A stretch of DNA of 7,914 nt. Origin: Gemmatimonadota bacterium (GTDB lineage Bacteria > Gemmatimonadota > Gemmatimonadetes > Palauibacterales > Palauibacteraceae). The stretch spans positions 1-7,914 of the forward strand of contig JAOTWC010000064.1 in the NCBI GenBank assembly GCA_029863105.1. Reading direction: 5' to 3'. Position 1 is the stretch's first letter, and each line of letters opens with the position of its first letter. A program made the translations under genes and the position numbers. Below the pieces are notes generated by a model. It worked only from the letters and a program-made list of their open reading frames with translations. It did no database searches and was not told the DNA's origin. This document shows, one piece after another, positions 1 through 6,980 of this stretch.

Positions 1-695
1 AACTGCTGTTCTACCTGCCCGTGCTCACGCTGCAGCGGCCGTGGACCCCCGTCACCTACATGTTCCTGCACGGCGGGACCATGCACCTGCTGTTCAACAT
101 GATCGTGCTGTTCTTCTTTGGTCCACAACTCGAACAACGATTGGGGGGGCGGCACTTCCTGGGCCTGTACTTCGTCAGCGGCCTGGTCGCGGCCCTATTC
201 TCCGCGTTGACCCCCTTGTCGCCGGTTGTGGGCGCGTCCGGGGCGATCTACGGGGTGATGCTGGCCTACGCGCGGTTCTGGCCGCGCGATCGGATATACA
301 TCTGGGCGATTCTGCCCGTCGAGGCGCGTTGGATGGTTCTCGGTCTCACGGCACTGGCGCTCGTCGGAATGGCGGGCGCCATCGGAGGCTCCTCGGACGG
401 CATCGCCCACCACGCGCACCTGGGCGGGTTCGCCGGCGCCTGGCTTTACCTGCGATTCCTCGGTCAGTACTCAGCGGCCGCGAAGTTCCAGCGAAAGGCC
501 GACCCGGCGCCGAAGAAAGGCTGGGCGCACGACCGCGACGCCCTCCAGCGGTGGACGCGGATCGATCGTGACTCGCTTCACGAGGTGAACCGGGAGGCGT
601 ACGACGCCATCATGGCAAAGCTGGCGACGCACGGGATCGCGGGCCTGACCGATCGGGAGCGCAGTTTTCTGGACCGGTTTTCGGGCACCGCATAA
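1..695 (+). CDS. Rhomboid-family intramembrane serine protease, 5' end missing
   Basis: Rhomboid proteases cut transmembrane substrates inside the inner membrane with a Ser-His pair. The frame is open to the left edge (first whole codon at base 3), so the N-terminus is missing; the GTG at 21 lies inside the fold and is probably not the start. Visible rhomboid marks in order: the loop-1 region with RPWTPVTYMFLHGG and the HxxxN oxyanion pair (His codon 84-86, Asn codon 96-98), the GASGAIYG motif with the nucleophile Ser at 237-239, and HAHLGG with the catalytic His at 417-419. Hydrophobic segments lie between them. After the last membrane helix comes a soluble tail of about 75 residues ending in a helical segment (HEVNREAYDAIMAKLATHG, LTDRERSFLDRFSG), resembling the small C-terminal domain of many bacterial rhomboids (DUF6576-like, from memory). 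All catalytic residues are present, so it is probably active. The substrate is unknown. It is followed by the polyphosphate kinase gene after 21 bases. Confidence 0.93.
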   Translation, partial: LLFYLPVLTLQRPWTPVTYMFLHGGTMHLLFNMIVLFFFGPQLEQRLGGRHFLGLYFVSGLVAALFSALTPLSPVVGASGAIYGVMLAYARFWPRDRIYIWAILPVEARWMVLGLTALALVGMAGAIGGSSDGIAHHAHLGGFAGAWLYLRFLGQYSAAAKFQRKADPAPKKGWAHDRDALQRWTRIDRDSLHEVNREAYDAIMAKLATHGIAGLTDRERSFLDRFSGTA

Positions 696-704
696 ACCCC
701 CGGG

Positions 705-710
705 GGAGGA
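705..710 (+). promoter_or_regulatory. Ribosome binding site of the PPK2 gene
   Basis: GGAGGA lies six bases before ATG 717 and sets that start. It directly abuts a perfect 10-bp palindrome, CCCCCGGGGG (697-706), which fills most of the short gap after the rhomboid stop. Confidence 0.8.
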
Positions 711-716
711 ATTCCT

Positions 717-1592
717 ATGTTCGAGACCGCTGACAGCCCGTACCGCGTTCCGTTCGACGGGTCGTTTCGTGTCGGCGGCGCTCCGACCACCCGGCCTGAC
801 GGCGCGCCCGACAAGCAGGCGTCCAAGAAGCAGCTGAAGCGCAGTGTGAGGCGGATCGATGACCTGCAGCGCATGCTCTACGCCCAGGACCGCATCGCGG
901 TGCTGCTCCTGTTCCAGGCGATGGACGCGGCCGGCAAAGACAGCACGATCCGGGCGGTGATGAGCGGGATCAACCCGGCGGGATGCCAGGTGTTCTCGTT
1001 CAAGCAGCCCTCGCGCGAAGAACTCGATCACGATTACCTGTGGCGGACGACGGGCCGCCTTCCGGAGCGCGGGCGCATCGGCATCTTCAATCGGAGCTAC
1101 TATGAGGAAGTCCTGGTCGTCAGGGTGCATCCGGGCTACCTGGATGCCCAGCGTCTCCCCCAGCGCTCCGACCTCGACACGCTCTGGCCGGAGCGATACG
1201 AAGCGATCGCCGCGCACGAGCTGCACCTGGCCCGGGCCGGGACGCTGGTTCTCAAGTTCTGGCTGAACGTGTCACGGGAGGAGCAGAAGCGACGGTTTCT
1301 CTCCCGCATCGAAGAACCGTCGAAGAACTGGAAGTTCTCGATGGCCGACGTGGAGGAAAGACAGCATTGGGATGCCTACATGGCCGCGTACGAGGACGCG
1401 CTCAATGCCACGTCCCGGCCGTGGGCTCCCTGGTATGCGATTCCGGCGGACAACAAGCCGTTCATGCGGATGGCGGTCGCGGACATCATTGCCCGCAATC
1501 TCGAGGGACTCGGGCTCAGCTATCCACAACTCGACGGCGAGGCTGCGTCCCGGCTCGTGACAGCACGCGAACGGCTGGAGGCGGAGGGCTGA
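717..1592 (+). CDS. PPK2-family polyphosphate kinase / polyphosphate:nucleotide phosphotransferase
   Basis: PPK2 enzymes are cytoplasmic P-loop kinases that move phosphate between polyphosphate and nucleoside mono- or diphosphates. The 291-residue length is usual for a one-domain PPK2. The Walker A-type motif is AMDAAGKDS (residues 68-76), followed by the family-typical MSGINPAGCQVFSFKQPS (82-99). The second nucleotide-binding segment IGIFNRSYYEEVLVVRVHP is at 121-139. The lid region with SREEQKRRFLSRIEEPSKNWKFS (186-208) and the late motif PWYAIPADNKPFMR (238-251) are also complete. The variant with KDS after the P-loop Gly and the NPAGCQVFSFK stretch resembles the subgroup often named PPK2-related nucleotide phosphotransferase. 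Whether AMP, ADP or both are accepted cannot be read from the sequence. The start at ATG 717 is supported by GGAGGA six bases upstream. The 3' end carries the ribosome binding site of the next gene, so the two are probably translated from one message. Confidence 0.95.
   Translation: MFETADSPYRVPFDGSFRVGGAPTTRPDGAPDKQASKKQLKRSVRRIDDLQRMLYAQDRIAVLLLFQAMDAAGKDSTIRAVMSGINPAGCQVFSFKQPSREELDHDYLWRTTGRLPERGRIGIFNRSYYEEVLVVRVHPGYLDAQRLPQRSDLDTLWPERYEAIAAHELHLARAGTLVLKFWLNVSREEQKRRFLSRIEEPSKNWKFSMADVEERQHWDAYMAAYEDALNATSRPWAPWYAIPADNKPFMRMAVADIIARNLEGLGLSYPQLDGEAASRLVTARERLEAEG
1583..1588 (+). promoter_or_regulatory. Ribosome binding site that fixes the GTG start of the TonB-dependent receptor
   Basis: GGAGGG, with a second GGAGG just before it (1577-1581), lies nine bases upstream of GTG 1598 and inside the last codons of the PPK2 gene. 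The frame has no plausible start later that would keep the signal peptide, and earlier starts would lie deep inside PPK2, so this site decides the gene start. Confidence 0.7.
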
Positions 1593-1597
1593 CAGGC

Positions 1598-3916
1598 GTG
1601 GGTGCCTGTCGGGCTGCCGTCGCGCTGTTCGCTGTTCTGCTGAGCGGCGCCGGGATTGCGTCTGCACAGGAAACCGGCGACCTGATGGGTCAGATCACCG
1701 TCGAAGGTACGGATCGACCCGTCGTCGCTGCGCTCGTTACGATCCAAGCCCTCGGGGCCCGGGCCACCACCGACAGCAAGGGCCGCTTCCACCTGCATCG
1801 GCTTCCACCCGGCGCGTGGACCGTCCGTGTGGAGTCGGTTGGTCACGAACCCGTCGAACTGCAGGTCGATATCGGCCCCGGGCGCACGGTCAGCGTAACG
1901 GCGCGACTCGTACTCCGGGCGATCGAGCTGGGGGGGATCGACGTGACGGTCCTCCGCCCGGATCTCAGGCCCGAGGGCCGATTGGCCCAGGAAGCGATCC
2001 GATCGGCCAATCCGAGGGATCCGGGAGAACTGCTCAGAGCGCTTCCCGGGGTTGCGGCGATCCGACGTGGTCCGATCGGACTGGACCCGGTCGTGCGAGG
2101 ACTGCGGGAGACGCAGGTCGGAAGCTACATCGACGGTGAGCGGCGATTTCCGGCGGGCCCGGCCCGCATGGATTCGCCGCTGAGTCACGTGGACCCGTTG
2201 GCGTTCAGCAGCCTGGAGGTCGTGAAGGGCCCGTACGCGCTGACCTGGGGCGCGGGGAACCTCGCGGCGATTCGCGTCGGCACGCGACGCATGCCGATCG
2301 CCAACGAGGGCCCCCACGGGTATGTCAGTGCCGGATATAACACGAATCTCGGCGCGGCGGAGACCTCGGGGTCCCTGTTCGGACGGGCGGGTGATGTTTC
2401 CTGGTGGGGGTTTGGAGCATTCCGAAACGGACACGACTACGAGGACGGGAATGGCGCCGAGGTACCCGGCGACTTCGAAAGCTGGGAGGCCCGGGGGAAG
2501 ATCAGTGTCGAGACGGATGACAACTCCCGGGTGGAATTCGGCGGAGGATACCAGGACCAGAGCGGTCCGATCGATTATCCGGGGCGCCTGCTCAATGCCG
2601 AGCTCTTCCAGACAGCCAACGTTTCGCTCGGGTGGATGACGGACCTCACGGGCAGCGAGGGCACGGTGCGCGGTCTGGATTTCCAGGTCTACTACAATGA
2701 CACAGATCACGACATGACGAACGCGGACAAGCCGACCGCGGAACCGGATAGCCTCCGGACGCCGCCGTATCCGCTCGACATTCGGGTCACTACGACCACC
2801 GGACTGTTGGGTGGCCGAGGGGCGGCGATCCTGAAGCTCGGTGGATGGGAAGTCGAAGTCGGTGGAGACTTCTACTCGGCGAATCGAAACGCGATTCGAA
2901 CGGTACGACGGGCCGACATGGATCCTGAACCCCTGCTGTTTGAGGATCTGATCTGGCCGGACGTCAGGATCTCGGATATCGGCCTGTTCGCGCGTGGCGA
3001 CAAGCGAGTTAGCAGCCACCTGCATGTTTCGCTCGCGGGTCGCGTCGATTTCGTATCGGCAAGCGCCGACACGGCAAGTCAGTTTTTCACGGACAACGTG
3101 AGCGATGACCTGGAAGCCAGCGAGGCGAACGTCAGCGGCGCGGTCACGCTCAGCCTCGGTTTGAGCTCCAACTGGAACCTCAACCTCGCACTGGGTTCCT
3201 CGGTCCGCCCCTCCGATGCCCTCGAACGGTACTCGGATCGCTTTCCATCGTCCCGGGCTCAACTGTCGGCGGAATTCGTCGGCAACCCTCAGCTCGAGCC
3301 CGAGCGGAGCACGCAGGCGGACGTGTGGTTCGAGGGCACGTACGAGCGGGTTTCGCTGCAGACCAGCCTCTTCGTGAGGTCGATCAACAACTACATCACT
3401 CTCGAGCCGACGGCGCTTGATGCGCGCCTTCCCCTCAGTCCGGACGTCGTGTTCCGGTACGTCAATGGTGACGCGACGTTCTGGGGCTTCGACGCTCAGG
3501 CTGCCATCGGAATCACCGACGACTGGACTCTGAAGCTGGCCGCGGACTACTTGTGGGGCGAGGACGACCTGCTGTCGGAACCGGTTCTCGGAATCGCGCC
3601 GCCAAAGGGTACCGTTGGCGTTCGATATCAGCTTCCGTCCCGCGTCTTCCACGGTGAAGCCACGCTGCAGCTGGTGTCTGAGGTGCCAGCGGACCGGGTA
3701 TCGCTCAGGCGCGGCGAGACGGCGACGGACGGATACGCGGTCGGCGACATTCGTTTCGGGTGGCAGGCTTCCGACAAGGTGCTCGTTCGGTTCGGCGTCG
3801 AGAACGTCGCAGACACGTACTACGTCGATCACCTGAACGCGAAGAATCCGTTCACGGGCCGGCAGATCCCAGAGGCCGGGCGGGTCGTCTACGGCAAGCT
3901 CAGCCTGGCGTTCTGA
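1598..3916 (+). CDS. TonB-dependent outer-membrane receptor, OprC/NosA copper-receptor-like, with N-terminal carboxypeptidase-regulatory-like domain
   Basis: The likely product is a 772-residue active-transport receptor driven by TonB-ExbBD. GTG 1598 opens a clear signal peptide (hydrophobic residues 6-20, predicted cleavage after ASA at 21-23). Residues about 29-108 form a beta-sandwich resembling a carboxypeptidase regulatory domain (GQITVEGTDRPVVAALVTIQ, then KGRFHLHRLPPGAWTVRVES). A possible TonB box is DVTVL at 115-119. The plug spans about 130-230 (LLRALPGVAAIRRGPIGLDP, VVKGPYALTWGAG). The barrel runs to the C-terminal Phe expected of an outer-membrane barrel (GKLSLAF). The plug motif RMDSP (190-194), KGP (210-212) and the barrel motif YYNDTDHDM (365-373) recall the OprC family, where a CxxxM plug site and an HxM barrel site bind copper. 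Here Met191, His371 and Met373 are kept but the Cys position is Gly187. Copper as substrate is therefore an inference; another metal complex or small ligand is possible. The gene starts five bases after the PPK2 stop, and the next gene begins 38 bases downstream. Confidence 0.92.
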   Translation: MGACRAAVALFAVLLSGAGIASAQETGDLMGQITVEGTDRPVVAALVTIQALGARATTDSKGRFHLHRLPPGAWTVRVESVGHEPVELQVDIGPGRTVSVTARLVLRAIELGGIDVTVLRPDLRPEGRLAQEAIRSANPRDPGELLRALPGVAAIRRGPIGLDPVVRGLRETQVGSYIDGERRFPAGPARMDSPLSHVDPLAFSSLEVVKGPYALTWGAGNLAAIRVGTRRMPIANEGPHGYVSAGYNTNLGAAETSGSLFGRAGDVSWWGFGAFRNGHDYEDGNGAEVPGDFESWEARGKISVETDDNSRVEFGGGYQDQSGPIDYPGRLLNAELFQTANVSLGWMTDLTGSEGTVRGLDFQVYYNDTDHDMTNADKPTAEPDSLRTPPYPLDIRVTTTTGLLGGRGAAILKLGGWEVEVGGDFYSANRNAIRTVRRADMDPEPLLFEDLIWPDVRISDIGLFARGDKRVSSHLHVSLAGRVDFVSASADTASQFFTDNVSDDLEASEANVSGAVTLSLGLSSNWNLNLALGSSVRPSDALERYSDRFPSSRAQLSAEFVGNPQLEPERSTQADVWFEGTYERVSLQTSLFVRSINNYITLEPTALDARLPLSPDVVFRYVNGDATFWGFDAQAAIGITDDWTLKLAADYLWGEDDLLSEPVLGIAPPKGTVGVRYQLPSRVFHGEATLQLVSEVPADRVSLRRGETATDGYAVGDIRFGWQASDKVLVRFGVENVADTYYVDHLNAKNPFTGRQIPEAGRVVYGKLSLAF

Positions 3917-3954
3917 CCGTGGCCGCCGCGGTGACAAAGCGCGACATTCGGTGC

Positions 3955-4950
3955 ATGTGGCTCGACAACATTCTCGAGACGATCGGCAATACGCCGCTGG
4001 TGCGCGTCAACCGCCTGACGGCGCATCTGCCGGGCACGGTGCTGGCGAAGCTCGAGTTCTTCAACCCGGGCGGATCGGTGAAGGACCGGATCGGCCTAGC
4101 GATGATCGAGGCCGCGGTCGAGGCCGGCGATCTGCAGCCCGGTGGAACGATCATCGAAGGCACGAGCGGCAACACCGGGGTGGGGCTGGCGCTGGCTGGC
4201 ATCGCGCTCGGCTACAAGTGCGTGTTCACCACCACCGATAAGCAGAGTCCCGAGAAGATCGCCATCCTGCGCGCCCTGGGCGCCGAGGTGGTCGTCTGTC
4301 CTACCGACGTTACGCCCGAGGACCCGCGTTCGTACTACCAGGTCGCGCGCCGGCTGGCCCGGGAGACGCCCAACTCCGTCTATCTGAACCAGTACGACAA
4401 CCCGGCGAACCCGGCGGCCCACGTCGCCTCCACGGGTCCGGAACTCTGGGAGCAGACGGACGGACGCATTACGCACCTGTTCGTCGGTGCCGGGACCGGC
4501 GGCACGATCTCGGGCTGCGCGACCTACCTCAAGGGCCGAAGTGCGGACATCAAGATCATCGGCGTCGACCCGTACGGCTCTGCCTACTTCAAGTATTTTC
4601 ACACGGGCGAGTTCGACGAAGACGAGATCTTTCCCTACCTGACCGAGGGGGTGGGAGAGGACATCCTCGCGGGCAACATGGACTTCGACATCATCGACGA
4701 CTACGTGCGGGTGACAGATCGCGAGTCGATGCTCATGACCCGGCGGCTCGCCGAAGAGGAGGGGTTCTTCCTGGGCGGTTCGTGCGGCATGGCCATGGCG
4801 GGCGCGATTCAGTGGATGGAAGCCCACGTGGAGACACTCGACGCGACCAGCGTCTGCGTGGTTGTCATGCCTGACGGGGGATACCGGTCGCTCGGCAAGG
4901 TCTACAACGACGCCTGGATGAAGGAGCAGGGCTTCCTGCCCGACGAATAG
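3955..4950 (+). CDS. PLP-dependent cystathionine beta-synthase / cysteine synthase-like enzyme without CBS domains
   Basis: This is a fold-type II PLP enzyme of sulfur amino-acid metabolism, cytoplasmic. The product has 331 residues. PLP features: NPGGSVKDR with Schiff-base Lys43, the substrate-loop TSGNTG (70-75), the phosphate-binding loop GAGTGGTISG (178-187), and GGSCG (274-278) with the Ser that contacts the pyridine nitrogen. The stretch TEGVGEDILAGNMDFDIIDDYVRVTDRES (230-258) and NQYDNPANPAAH (145-156) look closer to cystathionine beta-synthase than to CysK, so serine plus homocysteine to cystathionine is the favoured reaction; O-acetylserine sulfhydrylase activity is the alternative. 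The protein ends right after the catalytic core, with no C-terminal pair of CBS regulatory domains. ATG 3955 was chosen because MWLDNILETIGNTPLV is a normal family N-terminus. In-frame GTG codons at 3919 and 3931 would add 12 or 8 residues, and none of the three has a clear ribosome binding site. Its stop lies only six bases from the stop of the convergent tolC-like gene. Confidence 0.92.
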   Translation: MWLDNILETIGNTPLVRVNRLTAHLPGTVLAKLEFFNPGGSVKDRIGLAMIEAAVEAGDLQPGGTIIEGTSGNTGVGLALAGIALGYKCVFTTTDKQSPEKIAILRALGAEVVVCPTDVTPEDPRSYYQVARRLARETPNSVYLNQYDNPANPAAHVASTGPELWEQTDGRITHLFVGAGTGGTISGCATYLKGRSADIKIIGVDPYGSAYFKYFHTGEFDEDEIFPYLTEGVGEDILAGNMDFDIIDDYVRVTDRESMLMTRRLAEEEGFFLGGSCGMAMAGAIQWMEAHVETLDATSVCVVVMPDGGYRSLGKVYNDAWMKEQGFLPDE

Positions 4951-4956
4951 CGCCGT

Positions 4957-6264
4957 CTAGTTTCTGAGGTCGGTGCCGAGCAGGGCTTCGAGCCGGGCAA
5001 GGCCGAGCTGGTAGTCGAACTGGCGCTGGATGAGGTCGACTTCGGCCTGGCGCAGGGTGATCTGGGCGCTTTGCAGGTCGAGGATCGTGGCGAGCCCGAG
5101 CCGATAGCGCTCCTGCGTCACGCGGAGGTCTTCGGCCGACAGCTCGACGGTCTGTTCGGCGAGCCCGATCGAGGCCGTGGCGGCCTTGATCGTCCCGAGT
5201 GCCGCGTCGATGTCCTTGCGCAGCCCGATCTCGGCGGCCCGCTCCTGCGCGACCGCCTGGTCGCGCTGGGCCTGCGCCCGGAACAGCGTGTTCTCTCGGC
5301 TGAATCCGTTGAAGATCGGCAGGTTCCCCGACAGCGACACGCTCCAGCTCCGGTTCTGCGGCGGGAAATCGCTGTTGGACCAGGCCCAGCCGCCCGACAG
5401 CCGCAGCGTCGGCAGATACGCCGATCGCGCACTCGCCACACCCGCCGCCGAGGCCGCCGCATCGGCCCGCGCACTCACCAGGCTCGGCGCACCCGTCAGC
5501 GCCATCGCCAGCACCTCATCGTCCGATATCAGCACCCCCGTGTCCGCCAGGTCCGCTTCCGCCTCCGGCGCCAGCGGCTCCGTCACGCCCACCGCCTCGG
5601 CCAGCGTGTATGTCGACGCACGCGCCGCGTTCTCCGCATTCAGCAGCGCCACCCGCGCATTGTTCAAATCCACCTGCGAACGCAATACGTCGGACCGCGT
5701 CGCCCGTCCCAGCTCCAACTGCTGGCTCGCAAACGACAGCTGATCCTCCTGCCGCTGTACCCGGTCCCCCTCCACCCGCAGCAACTCCCGCCGAGCCACC
5801 GCATTGTAGTAGGCCACCTTCACCGCCTCGGTCGTCTGATACTGCACCTGCCGGTACCGCGCCGACGATGCCTCCACCCCCAGCTTCGCACCCCGCAAAT
5901 CCGCAAACCGCCCCAACCCCCGAAACAGATCGATCCCACCCGTCAGCTGCGCCGAGTAGTTCGTCCGCGTGATCGACTGCCCCGTCGGGTCCAGTCGACC
6001 GCTCGATGAGTTGTTGTAGCTGTAGCCCAGACTCATCGACGGCAAAAACCCGCCCCACGCCGACAACTCCCCGTACCGCGCAATCTCCAGCGCCGACGCC
6101 GACTGCTCCAACGTCGGCGCGTGCCGACGCGCCAGCTCCAACGCCCCCTCCAGGCTCACCTCCCGCGCCACCTCCTGCCCCCACACCGGGCCCACACTCA
6201 CCGCCAAACCCAACACCACTGACACCCAGTGCGAAATTCGTCTGATGTTTGTCGTCATGTTCAT
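4957..6264 (-). CDS. TolC-family outer-membrane efflux/secretion channel
   Basis: TolC-like trimers form the outer-membrane and periplasmic duct of tripartite pumps and type I secretion systems. The 435-residue length is normal. A signal peptide is visible (basic IRRISHW, hydrophobic 13-25, likely cleavage near VWG-QE at 28-31). Two similar halves follow, as in the outer membrane efflux protein (OEP) repeat: LELGRATRSDVLRSQVDLNN (183-202), then RYRLGLATILDLQSAQITLR (386-405), ending in a long helix with QFDYQLGLARLEALLG. The segment GYSYNNSSSGRLDPTGQ and its continuation (80-115) fit a beta-barrel region. ATG 6264 and ATG 6258 (residue 3) are both possible starts; GGCGGA sits two bases before the first and eight before the second, so 6258 may be the true one. 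It lies 78 bases downstream of the MerR-type regulator on the same strand, with no obvious terminator between, suggesting one transcript. No adaptor or inner-membrane pump is next to it here. Base composition changes strongly along the gene (see findings). Confidence 0.94.
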   Translation of the reverse strand: MNMTTNIRRISHWVSVVLGLAVSVGPVWGQEVAREVSLEGALELARRHAPTLEQSASALEIARYGELSAWGGFLPSMSLGYSYNNSSSGRLDPTGQSITRTNYSAQLTGGIDLFRGLGRFADLRGAKLGVEASSARYRQVQYQTTEAVKVAYYNAVARRELLRVEGDRVQRQEDQLSFASQQLELGRATRSDVLRSQVDLNNARVALLNAENAARASTYTLAEAVGVTEPLAPEAEADLADTGVLISDDEVLAMALTGAPSLVSARADAAASAAGVASARSAYLPTLRLSGGWAWSNSDFPPQNRSWSVSLSGNLPIFNGFSRENTLFRAQAQRDQAVAQERAAEIGLRKDIDAALGTIKAATASIGLAEQTVELSAEDLRVTQERYRLGLATILDLQSAQITLRQAEVDLIQRQFDYQLGLARLEALLGTDLRN

Positions 6265-6342
6265 TGTCCGCCGGATCGGTACGGTGGTTGTGTGTGTCGG
6301 TTCACGCGTTGTGCTCCTGGCTCAAGACGGGTCTGCGGCAAA

Positions 6343-6957
6343 TCAGGTTTCAAGCGATCTCCACAGCAGTGCGTCGAGCACGTGTCGGATTCCTTCACGG
6401 ATTTGCCCGGGCGTGGGCCCCGGGGGCTGCGAGGCAGCCTCAGCCTGCGTGGCGTATAAGGCAGCCAGAGACTCTGCGTACTCACCGACTTCCCGGATCA
6501 AGTCGGACAACGGTGTCAGGTCGCCCAGATCGACGCCCACCATTCCTACCAGAGCGTCACACGACCGGGCTACGAGCAGGTCGCCGGCCGAGCGGGGCGA
6601 CTCGCCGGCCCGGTCGATCAGGTTCGCGGTCACCATCGCCTCCAGCAGGTCCGGATGCACGCCCGGCGAAGCCGTCGGCTCGATACCGGAGGTTACGAGG
6701 CGTGCGGCCGCAGCGGGCGTCATCCCGGTCCCCATATGTGCCAGCACCTTTCGAACCTGGGGAATCGACAGGGCTCCGGCAGCCTCTTCCCGAAGCTCCC
6801 CGATCAACCGCAGCCGGTCGAGGTGTTCCTCCCCGTACAGGGCGGCATTCCGGGAAGACTTCTTCGCCGGCGGCAGCAATCCCTCGCGGATGTAATGGTG
6901 GATCGTGGTCCTGGGCAGGCCGCTCTGCAGGACCACGTCACGCATGCGGAGTTCCAT
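6343..6957 (-). CDS. MerR-family transcriptional regulator
   Basis: The 204-residue product has an N-terminal winged helix-turn-helix of MerR type: MRDVVLQSGLPRTTIHHYIR (5-24), then EGLLPPAKKSSRNAALYGEEHLDRLRLI (25-52), where the HYIREGLLPP wing and the YGEEHLDRL stretch are family signatures. Residues about 64-76 (SIPQVRKVLAHMG) complete the DNA-binding region. The C-terminal part (about 80-200) is mostly helical and unlike metal sensors: there is only one Cys (residue 133) and no Cys-rich metal loop, so a CueR/ZntR/MerR metal role is unlikely. It probably binds a small organic ligand or acts as a simple repressor. ATG 6957 has no ribosome binding site before it; instead a perfect palindrome and a -10-like TATACT lie just upstream, pointing to autoregulation and a leaderless or nearly leaderless message. 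The tolC-like gene follows 78 bases downstream on the same strand and is the most likely target. Confidence 0.9.
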   Translation of the reverse strand: MELRMRDVVLQSGLPRTTIHHYIREGLLPPAKKSSRNAALYGEEHLDRLRLIGELREEAAGALSIPQVRKVLAHMGTGMTPAAAARLVTSGIEPTASPGVHPDLLEAMVTANLIDRAGESPRSAGDLLVARSCDALVGMVGVDLGDLTPLSDLIREVGEYAESLAALYATQAEAASQPPGPTPGQIREGIRHVLDALLWRSLET

Positions 6958-6964
6958 GACATGC

Positions 6965-6980
6965 AGTATAGCGCTATACT
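6965..6980. promoter_or_regulatory. Perfect 16-bp palindrome, probable operator of the MerR-type regulator
   Basis: AGTATAGCGCTATACT reads the same on both strands. It ends seven bases before the regulator's start codon, in an AT-rich patch within otherwise GC-rich DNA. Each arm holds a TATACT-like -10 sequence, one per strand. The position suits self-binding by the MerR-type product; that it is the binding site is inference. Confidence 0.65.

Noticed and set aside
697..706. CCCCCGGGGG palindrome between rhomboid and PPK2 as terminator or operator
   Set aside because: It has no loop and no T-run, and its right arm is part of a normal ribosome binding site; probably coincidence.
471..1226. 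251-codon - strand frame opposite rhomboid and PPK2
   Set aside because: It spans parts of two well-supported + strand genes, has an Arg-rich, low-complexity product and no ribosome binding site; a shadow frame.
1367..1597. Longer N-terminus for the TonB-dependent receptor beginning at 1367
   Set aside because: This would overlap the conserved C-terminal part of PPK2 and bury the signal peptide; GTG 1598 has a ribosome binding site and starts exactly at the signal peptide.
1520..3937. 805-codon open frame on the - strand opposite the TonB-dependent receptor gene
   Set aside because: Its translation is rich in Arg and charged residues with no recognisable domain, and the + strand frame has a signal peptide, plug and barrel. 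Long antisense frames are expected in high-GC DNA.
5071..6009. 312-codon + strand frame opposite the tolC-like gene
   Set aside because: The product is almost all Arg, Pro, Gln and Leu, caused by the strong C skew of this strand; the - strand frame is a complete TolC-family protein.
6343..6957. MerR-type gene as a copper sensor (CueR-like) partner of the copper-receptor-like gene
   Set aside because: The protein has a single Cys and no C-terminal Cys-containing metal loop, and it pairs by strand and spacing with the tolC-like gene instead.
6249..6959. 236-codon + strand frame opposite the MerR-type gene
   Set aside because: The product is Arg/Pro/Ser-rich without any domain, while the - strand gives a clean MerR helix-turn-helix.
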